Assembly (NCBI GenBank): GCA_034926865.1 | Contig: JAYFQP010000007.1 | Location: 124,001-188,000, forward strand | Source: RGIG1902 sp034926865 | GTDB taxonomy: Bacteria; Bacillota; Clostridia; Oscillospirales; Butyricicoccaceae | Reading direction: 5' to 3' | DNA: 64,000 nt | Part shown: positions 51,053 through 59,998 of the stretch, piece after piece | How the letters are laid out: each line of letters starts with the position of its first letter | Numbering within the stretch: position 1 is the stretch's first letter | The notes under the pieces: model-generated | Told to the model about the DNA's origin: nothing | The model's input: the letters and a program-made list of their open reading frames with translations, nothing else | Databases searched by the model: none | Program-made: the position numbers and the translations under genes

Positions 51053-52117
51053 TCACTGCGCTCCCCTGAGCTTTTCTGCCTGGGCAGCTGCTGTCAAAGC
51101 ATCGATTATCTCGTCAAGGTCTCCGTCCATTACCTGGTCAAGCTTGTGGAGGGTAAGGCCAATGCGGTGGTCGGTCACCCTTCCCTGAGGGAAGTTATAT
51201 GTCCGAATACGCTCAGAACGGTCGCCTGTTCCAACCTGTAAGCGGCGTTCGCCGGCGCGTTCTTTTTCAAGCTCCTGCTGCTTGGCCTCATAGAGCTTTG
51301 AACGCAGTACCTTCATAGCCCTGTCACGGTTTTTGTATTGGGAGCGCTCGTCCTGACATTCCACCACGACTCCTGTTGGGATATGGGTTATGCGTATAGC
51401 CGACTCGGTTTTGTTTACATGCTGGCCGCCCGCGCCGCCGCTACGGTAAGTGTCGATCTGCAGATCGGCGGGGTTGATCTCTATTTCTACTTCCTCGGCC
51501 TCGGGGAGGACGGCTACAGTTACGGCTGATGTGTGTATCCTTCCTGAGCTCTCTGTTTCTGGTACGCGCTGCACCCTGTGTGCCCCGCTTTCAAACTTGA
51601 AGCGAGCCCATGCGCCGCGGCCTTCTATAAGAAAGCTTATTTCCTTTATTCCGCCGATCTCCGTCTCGTTTATATTCATGACTTCTACGGAGAAGCGTTT
51701 ACGCTCGGCGTACATTGAATACATCCTGAAGAGATCGGAGGCAAACAAAGCCGCCTCTTCGCCTCCGACGCCGCCGCGTATCTCAACGATAACGTTTTTA
51801 TCGTCATTTACATCTTTGGGCAGCAAAAGAACTCTGAGCTGCTGCTCAATCTCAGCCATACGGTCTTTTGCCTCGTCGACCTCCAGAAAGGCCATATCCC
51901 TTATCTCAGGGTCATCGTCCCGCAGAAGTTCCTGGGCCGTGTGGTGATCCTCCTGGGCGCGTTTGTAGGCGCGGTATGCCTCGACGACCGGCGTGAGCTC
52001 TTTTTGCTCCTTCAAAAGCTCTGCGGCTCGTTTGGGATCGTTGTAGAGATCGCTGCACTGAAGAGCTTCCTCAATTTCGACAAGCCTTTTTTCAACTTCG
52101 GCCAATTTTTCCAACAT
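51053..52117 (-). CDS. prfA: Peptide chain release factor 1
   Basis: A 354-residue class I release factor reading UAA and UAG. The GGQ loop is GGAGGQHVNKTES (GGQ at 230-232) and the stop-codon tripeptide is PET (186-188) in RVPETESSGR, the variant of the PxT motif that marks RF1. It heads the operon prfA, Sua5-CoaE, tepA, ylzJ. The neighbouring prmC methylase gene, often next to prfA, is absent here. Confidence 0.98.
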   Translation of the reverse strand: MLEKLAEVEKRLVEIEEALQCSDLYNDPKRAAELLKEQKELTPVVEAYRAYKRAQEDHHTAQELLRDDDPEIRDMAFLEVDEAKDRMAEIEQQLRVLLLPKDVNDDKNVIVEIRGGVGGEEAALFASDLFRMYSMYAERKRFSVEVMNINETEIGGIKEISFLIEGRGAWARFKFESGAHRVQRVPETESSGRIHTSAVTVAVLPEAEEVEIEINPADLQIDTYRSGGAGGQHVNKTESAIRITHIPTGVVVECQDERSQYKNRDRAMKVLRSKLYEAKQQELEKERAGERRLQVGTGDRSERIRTYNFPQGRVTDHRIGLTLHKLDQVMDGDLDEIIDALTAAAQAEKLRGAQ

Positions 52118-52274
52118 ATTTATTCCTCACAAAAATAATTTTTTCAATCAAAAATCATGGCAAACCAAGGCTTGTAAAGAATAGAAGGTTTTGGAGCGCC
52201 ATGGAAAATAAAAGTTATAATATTATACCGCATTTATGGGGAAAATTCAAATGTAAGGAGGGGGATTTAAAAAG

Positions 52275-52433
52275 ATGAGAAAAGAAAACGCAAGAAAACG
52301 CAAAAATAATGCAAACCCTGTGCCGCCCGCAGGCATGAGGGCTGATAAGAGAAGGCAGGAAACAGGCTCAGCTTTGCCAGACAAAGACAGCCTATTGGAA
52401 GAAATGGAATGGCGAAGGGAGCACAGCCAATAA
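52275..52433 (+). CDS. Small basic protein (52 aa)
   Basis: A 52-residue protein rich in Lys, Arg, Asn and Glu (MRKENARKRKNNANPVPPAG at its start), ending EEMEWRREHSQ. GGAGGGGG ends 10 bases before the ATG, somewhat far. No family is recognised. It precedes two other small genes and the spore protein, all on the plus strand. Confidence 0.5.
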   Translation: MRKENARKRKNNANPVPPAGMRADKRRQETGSALPDKDSLLEEMEWRREHSQ

Positions 52434-52488
52434 TTCTCTTGCAAGAACAAAAATATAACGGAGATCATTATATGGGAGGTGCACTAAA

Positions 52489-52653
52489 ATGAGATCAAGC
52501 AACTTAATGATGGCGATAGTAGCCGGAGCTGCGATAGGCGCAGTTGCCGGTATAGCCGCCAATGAGATGGGAATGGTCAATGGCAGGCAGCTTAAATCAC
52601 AGGCAAAAAAAGCAGTCAGAGCCATGGAACAGATGACAGACAAACTTTCCTGA
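52489..52653 (+). CDS. Small membrane protein with glycine-rich helix (54 aa)
   Basis: A 54-residue protein. The N-terminal helix MRSSNLMMAIVAGAAIGAVA is Gly/Ala-rich like YtxH-family and glycine-zipper proteins, followed by a charged tail (KSQAKKAVRAMEQMTDKLS). GGAGGTG lies 8 bases before ATG, strong evidence of translation. Location: membrane. Function unknown. Confidence 0.75.
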   Translation: MRSSNLMMAIVAGAAIGAVAGIAANEMGMVNGRQLKSQAKKAVRAMEQMTDKLS

Positions 52654-52867
52654 AGGGAAATTACTCCTGAGGAAAAATCGAAAATAGCCCAAGATATGAT
52701 CGCAATGGCTTATGGCATATATTTCTTGTTATATACAGCGAAAAGATTCAAATAATATTGTCGTAACCAAGGGCAAATGCCCATGGTGATCATATAGAAA
52801 GCCTTTACCGTTTTTTATCTTACGGTAAGAAGCGGTAAGGGCAAAATAAAAAAAGGAGAAATTATAA

Positions 52868-53059
52868 ATGGCAAGCAATAGTTACAACCTTTCTACCGAA
52901 GCCAAGAATGCACTTCACAATTTTAAGATGGAGACAGCCAGAGAAGTTGGCGTTACTCTTAAAGATGGCTATAATGGCGATTTGACAAGCAGACAGGCCG
53001 GATCAATTGGCGGCCAGATGGTTAAGAAGCTCATCGAGAAGGCGGAGAACAGCCTGTAA
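52868..53059 (+). CDS. Alpha/beta-type small acid-soluble spore protein
   Basis: A 63-residue SASP, made in the forespore to coat and protect DNA. The core MASNSYNLSTEAKNALHNFK then METAREVGVTL and the C-terminal motif LTSRQAGSIGGQMVKKLIE match the family. The GPR cleavage site, usually Glu-Ile-Ala or Glu-Phe-Ala, is Glu-Thr-Ala here. AAAAAGGAG lies close upstream. Expression should be under the forespore factor sigma G, although no clear sigma G promoter was picked out. The 214-base upstream gap has a GCC-rich hairpin at about 52802-52840. Confidence 0.95.
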   Translation: MASNSYNLSTEAKNALHNFKMETAREVGVTLKDGYNGDLTSRQAGSIGGQMVKKLIEKAENSL

Positions 53060-53073
53060 GGCATTATCCCTTT

Positions 53074-53101
53074 AAAGGCGCGGCGCATGCCGCGCCTTTT
53101 A
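53074..53101 (+). terminator. Intrinsic terminator of the spore-protein gene
   Basis: AAAGGCGCGGC (53074-53084) pairs with GCCGCGCCTTT (53089-53099) around GCAT, ending in T's. Confidence 0.93.
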
Positions 53102-53185
53102 TTGTACATAAAGCTTTTGACGTGGTAATATAAAAATAACAGATATTGAGGATCTGTTAATTAATCGGCTGGAGGTAAAAATATT

Positions 53186-53365
53186 ATGGATAAGAAAAAG
53201 CTGCTTTTTGTATTCACGGTTTTGTTCGGGCTGCTGACGGTTGGGGGAGTTGCGTATATAGCTTACATGAGGGGGAAGACAAGCGGAGCTTTTGCTTTCA
53301 TACCAGCAGTGGCCACTATTCTTGCTTTCAATGCATACCGTTCTGAAGGAAGCGGAAAAAAGTAG
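53186..53365 (+). CDS. Small two-helix membrane protein (59 aa)
   Basis: A 59-residue protein. Helix one LLFVFTVLFGLLTVGGVAYI and helix two GAFAFIPAVATILAFNAY are joined by a short charged loop (MRGKTSG), with a Lys-rich start and end. GGAGG lies 10 bases before ATG 53186. Unrecognised; location is the membrane. Confidence 0.65.
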   Translation: MDKKKLLFVFTVLFGLLTVGGVAYIAYMRGKTSGAFAFIPAVATILAFNAYRSEGSGKK

Positions 53366-53477
53366 ATAGAATTATTTGCGTACATAGGAGCGGCCTTCGG
53401 GATGGGGACGACAGGGAAAGCTCTGTGGAGGTGGAAGTAAGCCGATTTAATGATAATGGACATTAGTATAAACTGAG

Positions 53478-53529
53478 CATAAAACGCATTTCGGCGCGGG
53501 ACTTAACCCACGCCGAAATGCGTTTTATG
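53478..53529. terminator. Bidirectional terminator with 19-bp stem
   Basis: Arms 53478-53496 and 53511-53529 are perfect complements around a 14-base loop, between a small membrane-protein gene and the convergent GGDEF gene. Confidence 0.92.
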
Positions 53530-53601
53530 ATAATTTTGAAAGAAAGGATTATTTTACTCTGGGTGAAGGTCTTTTTTAATATAGCAAACAATAATCGGAT
53601 G

Positions 53602-56091
53602 TTAAAGCGGAGTTATCGTGCCTATTGCCCTGTATGGCATGCCGGAGTCGTCATATGTCATCTTAAAGCTGTATTTTGCAGGTTTTACTGTCCCATCTGG
53701 GGAAATCTTTTTTAAAACAGCTTCTCCGGAGGGCTCGCCATTCATTATAGAGCGTATCAAGGCATTAAAAGCATCCTTTGAGTCTTCGTGTATATGATGG
53801 TCGCGGTAAGAGGTGGAGCTGAAACCCTTTATAACATTATTGCTTACGCCCAGCCGTTTTGCGATGTTTTGGGAAAGAACAAGGGTATCCTCAGGGATAT
53901 CGATCTCCCAAAGATAAAGCCCTGATTGCTCGAGCGCTATGCGATAACGTTCCTCAGCAAGCTTGAGCTGCTGCTCGTTCCTTTTCAAGCAGTCAATATT
54001 TGTTATTACTCCTATAACATGATGGGAAAGGCCTGTCTCATCAGATATCAGCCCGCCGCTTAAATGGTACCACACTGGGAGGCCACCTTCGGAAGAAATT
54101 CCGCGGTATGTATAATCAATAGGCGAATTGGATTTTGCCGAATCGATAATGATCTGCTTGAGATAGGGGAGATCCTCCGGCAGAACAGTAGAGAAAAAGT
54201 CGAGGCTTTCCCCGGGGGCATAGCCTATAGATTTAAAAAGGCCAGGGCTCGTATATGTTATTTTTATTCCCTCAAGCACATCTGCCAGAATAACTCCGCC
54301 CTCCATATGCTCAAGCAGGGCTTTGAGCTGCACCATTGTTGAATGCTCAGGAAAGGATGGCTGCGGAGCAGGTCCGCCTGTTTTATCGTCCCATATGGCA
54401 TAGCGGTTCTTGCCGCTTTCCTTGGCTTTGTAAAGGGAGGCGTCTGCATCTGACTGCAGCGTTTGCATGGGCGTATCATCCCCTGTGTAGATGCGTACGC
54501 CGACACTTGCCGAAAGCTCGATGGAAATGCCGTCAACTGTGCAGACATACTCGAGTGCTTCTCTCAGTTCTGATGCTTTTTTGCGAACCTGCTCTTTTCC
54601 GGGGATATTCTTCATAAGAGCAATAAACTCATCTCCACCGACGCGGCCCACTATGTCATCTGTTCTGAAGGAGCGTCTGATGATTGAGGCGATGTCTTTT
54701 ATCACCTTATCGCCGCACATATGGCCGAAGGTATCGTTTATGCTTTTAAAATTGTCGAGATCTATCATGAAGACGGCATGATGACGATCACTGTGTTCTG
54801 CAAGGAAGCGTTCGATCTTTTCAAGAACCGATACATGGTTAAGGAGGCCGGTCATGGCGTCATGCTCTGCCGCTATCATAAGGCGGCGGCGGGACTGAAG
54901 ATCTTCATCTATATCGAAGAGGGAAGATATCATCATAAGGTGTCCGTTTGTAGGATTGCAGACAAAATAGCAGTCATTCTTTATCCATTTTTGCAGGCCA
55001 TCAGGCATCTTAAGGCAAAACTCAAAAGAATCATCATGGCTGCCGCACTCATAAAGCTCCTTAAGACGGGGGATTGAGAAAGCTGACAAAAAAGACTTTG
55101 ATTGTTCATCCTCTACGAGGATCTGACCTATGGCACCGGCATATTCATCAACATTATGAGCCTTTGTAAGAGAAAGAGAAGAGACCTCATCTTTGAATAC
55201 CCGTTTTATCACGATATCATCTGTGAGATCAAACAGCGTGATACAGCAGGTGTTTTGAGAAAGCGAGAGGCGATATTCGAGCTCACGCTCATAATTTATT
55301 CTTGCACGCTGCTGCTCTGTGACATCCTCGGATATTCCGATAGCCTTGTATGGCTGTTTGTTGCTGTCAAAAAGATTGTTATAGTGCACATGGTCATAGC
55401 TGTAATCCTCGGAGCCAGGGTGTTTCATCATGAAAATTCCCTCGGCTTCAGGCGCGCCTTCTCTCAGGCGGCGGTACATGTCAAGGAACTTGTCCGCCGA
55501 TTCGGGGTGAACATAGCCTTCTTCAACAAGGCTTTCAGGCACATCGCGTATGATCCGCTGCTCGCCGAGATTGCTGCCGGAGCGGTTTGTCATATGTATC
55601 GTCCTGGTGGCATAATCGTATTCGAGAATTGAAACGGCGGTATTCTGAAGCACCATTTTAAGATGATGCTCGTTGAATTGAAGCCTGAGATTTTCGTAGA
55701 CAAGATTGATTTCGTCGGTCATGTTACGGCTGATGCCGTAAATGCCGGTTGGATTGCCTTCCGCATCGCGGATTATGTATTTTGAGGTTGAGGAATACCT
55801 GGGCACACCGTCTTTATCTGGCAGGGGTTCAATATAATTGATAAGATTGCGGCCGCTGAGAAGGATGTTCCTGTCGTCCTCGACATATCTTTCAGCAAGA
55901 CTATGGTTTTCAAACAGGTCAAAATCCGTTTTGCCGATGATAAGATGCGGATCGTCAATATTTGTCAGCTTTGCAAAGGTTTTAGAGACACCTATGTATC
56001 TGAGAGAAATATCTTTAATGAACATTATGTCAGGGGTGTTTTCCAGCAGAGTAATTAAAGCGCTGCTCTGCAGCAGTGTATTGTCGTTCAA
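53602..56091 (-). CDS. Multi-PAS diguanylate cyclase
   Basis: An 829-residue soluble sensor. PAS units are seen at about 15-125, 140-260 and 275-395, then a GGDEF cyclase domain at 405-570 with VGGDEF at 484-489, FMIDLDNFKSINDTFGH, and an RXXD inhibitory site (Arg476-Asp479) five residues before GGDEF, so c-di-GMP made should feed back on the enzyme. Two further PAS units follow (590-700 and 715-829). The protein ends just where the last PAS normally leads to a next domain (PYRAIGTITPL), so a C-terminal output domain may be lost or absent. No EAL or HD-GYP is present. Confidence 0.9.
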   Translation of the reverse strand: MNDNTLLQSSALITLLENTPDIMFIKDISLRYIGVSKTFAKLTNIDDPHLIIGKTDFDLFENHSLAERYVEDDRNILLSGRNLINYIEPLPDKDGVPRYSSTSKYIIRDAEGNPTGIYGISRNMTDEINLVYENLRLQFNEHHLKMVLQNTAVSILEYDYATRTIHMTNRSGSNLGEQRIIRDVPESLVEEGYVHPESADKFLDMYRRLREGAPEAEGIFMMKHPGSEDYSYDHVHYNNLFDSNKQPYKAIGISEDVTEQQRARINYERELEYRLSLSQNTCCITLFDLTDDIVIKRVFKDEVSSLSLTKAHNVDEYAGAIGQILVEDEQSKSFLSAFSIPRLKELYECGSHDDSFEFCLKMPDGLQKWIKNDCYFVCNPTNGHLMMISSLFDIDEDLQSRRRLMIAAEHDAMTGLLNHVSVLEKIERFLAEHSDRHHAVFMIDLDNFKSINDTFGHMCGDKVIKDIASIIRRSFRTDDIVGRVGGDEFIALMKNIPGKEQVRKKASELREALEYVCTVDGISIELSASVGVRIYTGDDTPMQTLQSDADASLYKAKESGKNRYAIWDDKTGGPAPQPSFPEHSTMVQLKALLEHMEGGVILADVLEGIKITYTSPGLFKSIGYAPGESLDFFSTVLPEDLPYLKQIIIDSAKSNSPIDYTYRGISSEGGLPVWYHLSGGLISDETGLSHHVIGVITNIDCLKRNEQQLKLAEERYRIALEQSGLYLWEIDIPEDTLVLSQNIAKRLGVSNNVIKGFSSTSYRDHHIHEDSKDAFNALIRSIMNGEPSGEAVLKKISPDGTVKPAKYSFKMTYDDSGMPYRAIGTITPL

Positions 56092-56421
56092 CCCCTCACC
56101 TCCCGGTTAGTTGTTTTATTTAAACAGGCGCGGTATTTTTACATATATTGGATATTATAAATTGCCGCCCTATGAGAAAAATGTCGAGTATAAACAATTT
56201 TTTTCTTGTTGCTGAAAAATACAAACATATAAAGAATATGGATACATTATATCCGGGGAGGGTACAAGATTGGTTACAAAAGAGAGAAAAAAGGGAAAAT
56301 TAATGTAAACAAAAGTAATTTATGATAAAAATATATATCTCAACAGCATCGGCGGGTATAATATTGATATTACTTACGCCTGATAAATGATTTAAAGGAG
56401 AGATCTGATACGAAAAGGAAT
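56092..56421. other. Intergenic region without recognised structure
   Basis: This 330-base AT-rich gap separates the GGDEF gene from the zinc-ribbon gene. I find no gene and no c-di-GMP riboswitch in it. It probably contains promoters, none of them clear. Confidence 0.4.
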
Positions 56422-56739
56422 ATGAAATGTCTGAGATGCGAGGGAGATATGGAGTATATCATGACGCGGAAAATCCAGCTCGGACAGAAAAGTCTGTTGC
56501 TGGGAGATCTTTCTAATCTGCTTTCCGGAGCGATAGAAGTAGATATATACTCATGCGCCTCATGTGGCAAGATAGAGTTCTTTCAGTCTCTTGAAAGTAA
56601 AGAACCCGGGGGAATAAAACAGGTTAAATGTCCAAGGTGCGGCAGGATTCACGATATGGATTATCCCAAATGTCCGTTCTGCAAATATGATTACAGCCAA
56701 AATGAAAATGCAGATGCACCCATGGAAGAGACAAAATAG
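56422..56739 (+). CDS. Zinc-ribbon protein
   Basis: A 105-residue protein with three or four CX2C zinc knuckles: MKCLRCEGDMEY, SCASCGKIEF, VKCPRCGRIHD and PKCPFCKYDY, which make two zinc ribbons separated by an Leu-rich helix (GQKSLLLGDLSNLLSGA). AAAGGA is only a few bases before ATG 56422, with a stronger AAAGGAG further up. No function is implied beyond metal binding or nucleic-acid and protein interaction. Confidence 0.8.
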   Translation: MKCLRCEGDMEYIMTRKIQLGQKSLLLGDLSNLLSGAIEVDIYSCASCGKIEFFQSLESKEPGGIKQVKCPRCGRIHDMDYPKCPFCKYDYSQNENADAPMEETK

Positions 56740-56833
56740 CTTTTTTATGAAAAAAGCCAACAGTTAGTTTATCGGCAGAATAGTTCAAAAGTAAAACAAT
56801 ATTGAATAAAATATTTCTATTCAAAGCAGAATA

Positions 56834-56879
56834 AAAAAGCACAGCAAACCCACTTTATAATGGGATTGCTGCGCTTTTA
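56834..56879. terminator. Hairpin between convergent genes
   Basis: AAAAGC-AGCAA-CCCA pairs with TGGG-TTGCTG-GCTTTT with small bulges. It lies between the zinc-ribbon gene and the HAD/pst operon. Confidence 0.7.
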
Positions 56880-56941
56880 TGTTTTTTGTCCTTTTTAAGC
56901 TTGTGGATGTTGGAGAAAAATGTCTTTGCCGATGGAAAAGG

Positions 56942-56961
56942 AGCCATTTTGTAAGATGGCT
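56942..56961 (-). terminator. Small terminator of the pst operon
   Basis: AGCCAT pairs with ATGGCT around 7-8 bases and T's follow on the minus strand (CCTTTT). It sits just after the HAD gene. Confidence 0.6.
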
Positions 56962-56965
56962 TTTA

Positions 56966-57436
56966 TTATGTTCTAAGAGTCGCTCTCAGACGGTCAGTCT
57001 TAAGCAGGAGGTCAAGTGCGTCTTCCGGCGATGAAACAAGTATGTCGGCATGAGGTATGAGATCGGCGCATACTCCTTCTTTTTCCATCACGGCGATAGA
57101 GAGAGAGGACGCCTTGAACATTTGGATATCATTAAAGCCGTTTCCTATGGCGCAAACATTTTCGCCAAGGCCACGGACAATTTCCTCTTTACAGAGGGCG
57201 GCTCCTGCTTTTGGAAAAGTCTTTATTTTGACACCGAGGCCCTCGCACTGCCGTGTTACGGTTCCGTAGGTATCGGCTGTCAGGATATACACATCAGCCA
57301 TGGCTGAAAGCTCGCGTATGCGCGTGGCGGCATTCTCAAGAAGAAGGCCGTCACGCGCAATGGTGCCGTTGTAGTCAAGGACGACTGAGGTGATTATAAA
57401 GGGTTTGTCACGACCGGGGATGGCTATTTCTATCAT
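56966..57436 (-). CDS. HAD-family protein at the end of the pst operon
   Basis: A 156-residue HAD-fold protein. Motif 1 is LDYNGTIA: Asp21 is kept, but the acid/base Asp at +2 is Asn23, so phosphatase activity of the usual kind is doubtful. Motif 2 is TADT, motif 4 GNGFNDIQM. The pattern is like the soluble P-type-ATPase-related HAD proteins. It starts 12 bases after pstB, in the place where phoU is usual, so it is co-transcribed with the phosphate importer. A link to phosphate homeostasis is inference. Confidence 0.85.
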   Translation of the reverse strand: MIEIAIPGRDKPFIITSVVLDYNGTIARDGLLLENAATRIRELSAMADVYILTADTYGTVTRQCEGLGVKIKTFPKAGAALCKEEIVRGLGENVCAIGNGFNDIQMFKASSLSIAVMEKEGVCADLIPHADILVSSPEDALDLLLKTDRLRATLRT

Positions 57437-57448
57437 GCTTGATTCTCC

Positions 57449-58198
57449 TTATCCGAATATTCCGCCAAGAAAACTGCGGGTTTCTTCCTCACGGGGGTTT
57501 GTGAACAGGCTTTCGACGGGGCCATGCTCGATAAGCCTGCCTTCATACAGAAATACGACGTTGTCGGAAATACGCCTTGCCTGAGCCAGATTATGAGTGA
57601 CGATCACGACGGTATAATCCTCCTTAAGGCGGAGCAGAAGCTCTTCGATGGTCTTTGTGCTTTTGACATCGAGAGCGGAGCAGGGCTCGTCAAGAAGAAG
57701 GATTTCAGGCTCGACTGTCAGTGCTCTCGCTATGCAAAGTCGCTGCTGCTGGCCACCTGAGAGCTTAAGAGCGTTTTTGCCAAGCTCTCCGCTTACCTCA
57801 CCATAAAGCCCGGCAAGCCGAAGCTTTTCTTCCACAAGCCTGTCGAGCTTCGACTTGTCATGAAGCCCATAATATTGTGGGGCATAGGCCATGTTGCGGT
57901 ATATGGAGAAAGGAAAGGGGGCCGGGGTCTGGAATACAAGGCCGATGCGGCGGCGGAGATCATCGCTTTGAAGAGAGCGGGTATCCTTGCCGTCAAGAGT
58001 TATGCTTCCGCCCATGGAGGCGCTCGGCTCTTCGCTCAGCAGGCCGTTCATACACCTGAGAAGAGTGCTTTTTCCGCAGCCGGAGGGCCCTATGACAGCG
58101 GTTATACGCTGCTTTGGAATATCTAGCGTGATGCCGCTGAGGGCAGGCTTGCCATCATAGGAGGCCCAGACATCCTTTAAAGATATTGCTGAACTCAT
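57449..58198 (-). CDS. pstB: Phosphate ABC transporter ATPase
   Basis: A 249-residue ATPase of the Pst phosphate importer. Walker A GPSGCGKST (37-45), Q-loop LVFQTPAPFPFSIY, signature LSGGQQQRLC, Walker B ILLLDEPCSALD, H-loop VTHNLAQARRI. The sequence PSASMGGSITLDG in the region after Walker A is typical of PstB. It overlaps pstA by four bases. Confidence 0.94.
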   Translation of the reverse strand: MSSAISLKDVWASYDGKPALSGITLDIPKQRITAVIGPSGCGKSTLLRCMNGLLSEEPSASMGGSITLDGKDTRSLQSDDLRRRIGLVFQTPAPFPFSIYRNMAYAPQYYGLHDKSKLDRLVEEKLRLAGLYGEVSGELGKNALKLSGGQQQRLCIARALTVEPEILLLDEPCSALDVKSTKTIEELLLRLKEDYTVVIVTHNLAQARRISDNVVFLYEGRLIEHGPVESLFTNPREEETRSFLGGIFG

Positions 58199-59028
58199 TT
58201 GATTCGGCTCCTTCCGGCATAGAGTGTGGCCAGCAGGCTGCTGACCAGGATCACCGCCATCATGACAAAGGCTGTGCCATAGGCAGTGTCGATCGAGGTG
58301 GCGCCCTGTGCCACCAGAAGATATAGATGCAGCGGCAGAGCCATTGCCGGCTGCAAAAGGCTGGTGGGAACAGCGGAATAAGCCACCGCTCCGGTAAATA
58401 TCATCGGGGCCGTAGCTCCCATGGCGTAACAGCCTCCCAGTATAATGCCTGATACAAGCTCACCCCTGCACGCAGGGAGAACAATTTTACGAATGGTGTA
58501 GCTCTTTGAGCATCCGAGAGCGTAGGAGGACCTAAGCATCTCTGAGCTTAGTTCACGAAAAGCCTTTTCGGCTCTGACCTCTATAAATGGAAGTATCATG
58601 ATTCCCAAGGCGGCCCCTGAGGATAGGATACACCTACCAAGGCCAAGCCCGCGCACAAAGAAGCTGTATGAAAAAAGCCCGAGAACTATGGAGGGTATGC
58701 CGGAAATGCACTGTACGACCATGCGGATAACTCCTTCAAGGCGGCGTCCCGGGCAGTAAAACACCATGAATATAGCCGTTGCGACAGCAGGGATGCTGCC
58801 TAGGATAATTGCAGTAGCGGTAAAAAAGAGACTGCCGATAATTGCCGGCCAAATGCCCCCTTCTTCTCCCAAAATGGCTCCCTTGGGGGCTTCTGTTATG
58901 AATGCCCAGCTTATCGACGAAGCACCCCGGTAAAACACATAAGCGAAAAGGAACAGGATCACACCTGCCGTAAGGGCCATGCCGGAGTAGGCCCACAGCT
59001 TTGTAAGCAGGCCGCGAAGGCTTTTCAT
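58195..59028 (-). CDS. pstA: Phosphate ABC transporter permease PstA
   Basis: A 277-residue permease with six or so helices. The cytoplasmic loop SYALGCSKSYTIRKIVLPACRG is the ATPase-contact loop and GISGIPSIVLGLFSY-like text marks the PstA subunit. It overlaps pstC by four bases and pstB by four, so translation is coupled throughout. Confidence 0.92.
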   Translation of the reverse strand: MKSLRGLLTKLWAYSGMALTAGVILFLFAYVFYRGASSISWAFITEAPKGAILGEEGGIWPAIIGSLFFTATAIILGSIPAVATAIFMVFYCPGRRLEGVIRMVVQCISGIPSIVLGLFSYSFFVRGLGLGRCILSSGAALGIMILPFIEVRAEKAFRELSSEMLRSSYALGCSKSYTIRKIVLPACRGELVSGIILGGCYAMGATAPMIFTGAVAYSAVPTSLLQPAMALPLHLYLLVAQGATSIDTAYGTAFVMMAVILVSSLLATLYAGRSRIK

Positions 59029-59906
59029 ATGCCCTCACCTCTCTTTATAAGACGGCCTCTAAGAAAGGTTATGCCCCAATTGATGATAAATAAAAGCAGC
59101 ATCAGCACAAGACCTGAGGCATACAGGGCGTGATAGTGTGTGCTGCCGACGACAGCTGTGCCCATTTCAAGGGCGATAGCTGAGGCGATGCTTTCGCTTT
59201 TTCCAAGTAAACGGGGAAAGAGGTTTGCGTTCCCCATGACCATCATAACGGCCATCGTTTCTCCCATGGCACGACCAACGGCAAGCATAAGCGAGAGAAG
59301 TATGTTCTTCCAGGATGAGGGGAGGACAACTGTGGCTATGGCGTGCCAGCGGGAGATACCAAGAGCATCGGAGGCAGGAAGATAGCGTTCCTTTGCCTTG
59401 AGCATAGTCTCGCTGCAGGAGGAGACAAGATAAGGCAGCAGCATCACGGCAAGGAGAATGCCCGCAGCGAGGACACAGGAACCCGTATGTACCCCGGCTT
59501 TGAGAAAAAGCTTTACGAGCACCGTCAGGCCAACAAAGCCGTAGACCACCGATGGTATGCCGGCAAGCAGGTCAATAAAAGGATAGAGAAGTCTGCGTGC
59601 CCTTGGAGTAGCTACACAGGATAGGAATATAGAGGCACCAAGGCCAACCACCATTGCGATGATCATGGCCACAAAGGAGACATACAGGGTGGCAGCTATA
59701 AAGTTGAATATTCCGAAGGAGGCTTCGCCGGTATAGGGGATAGGCATCCAGCGGCTGCCGAAGAGAAAGCCTCCAATCGATACCTCTTTGAAGGTTGGCA
59801 GGGCCTCACGAACTATAAAAAATATCACAAAGGCAAGCGACAGAACTGTAATCGCCGTTAAAAGCCTGATGGTGGCTGAGAAAAGGGCGCTGAGTTTTTT
59901 GCTCAT
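59025..59906 (-). CDS. pstC: Phosphate ABC transporter permease PstC
   Basis: A 293-residue permease. The FLFGSRWMP segment early in the chain and LLAGIPSVVYGFVGL are typical of PstC; the ATPase loop is ASDALGISRWHAIATVVLPSSW. Start ATG 59906 has AGGAGG upstream. It follows the pstS stem-loop. Confidence 0.93.
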   Translation of the reverse strand: MSKKLSALFSATIRLLTAITVLSLAFVIFFIVREALPTFKEVSIGGFLFGSRWMPIPYTGEASFGIFNFIAATLYVSFVAMIIAMVVGLGASIFLSCVATPRARRLLYPFIDLLAGIPSVVYGFVGLTVLVKLFLKAGVHTGSCVLAAGILLAVMLLPYLVSSCSETMLKAKERYLPASDALGISRWHAIATVVLPSSWKNILLSLMLAVGRAMGETMAVMMVMGNANLFPRLLGKSESIASAIALEMGTAVVGSTHYHALYASGLVLMLLLFIINWGITFLRGRLIKRGEGI

Positions 59907-59951
59907 GGCCCGTCCTCCTTTCTTAGAGCATCATTGGCCGATATAATACGA

Positions 59952-59983
59952 GAATGCTGTCACCGTTTCCGATGACAGCATTC
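59952..59983 (-). terminator. Stem-loop between pstS and pstC
   Basis: GAATGCTGTCA (59952-59962) and TGACAGCATTC (59973-59983) pair perfectly across 10 bases in the gap between pstS and pstC; there is no strong T run. It is the same placement as after the other binding-protein genes. Confidence 0.75.
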
Positions 59984-59998
59984 GGCGATAAAAGCATT

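Noticed and set aside
56092..56421. Possible c-di-GMP riboswitch between the GGDEF and zinc-ribbon genes
   Set aside because: The region lacks the conserved GEMM core and tetraloop-receptor pattern, and is simply AT-rich.
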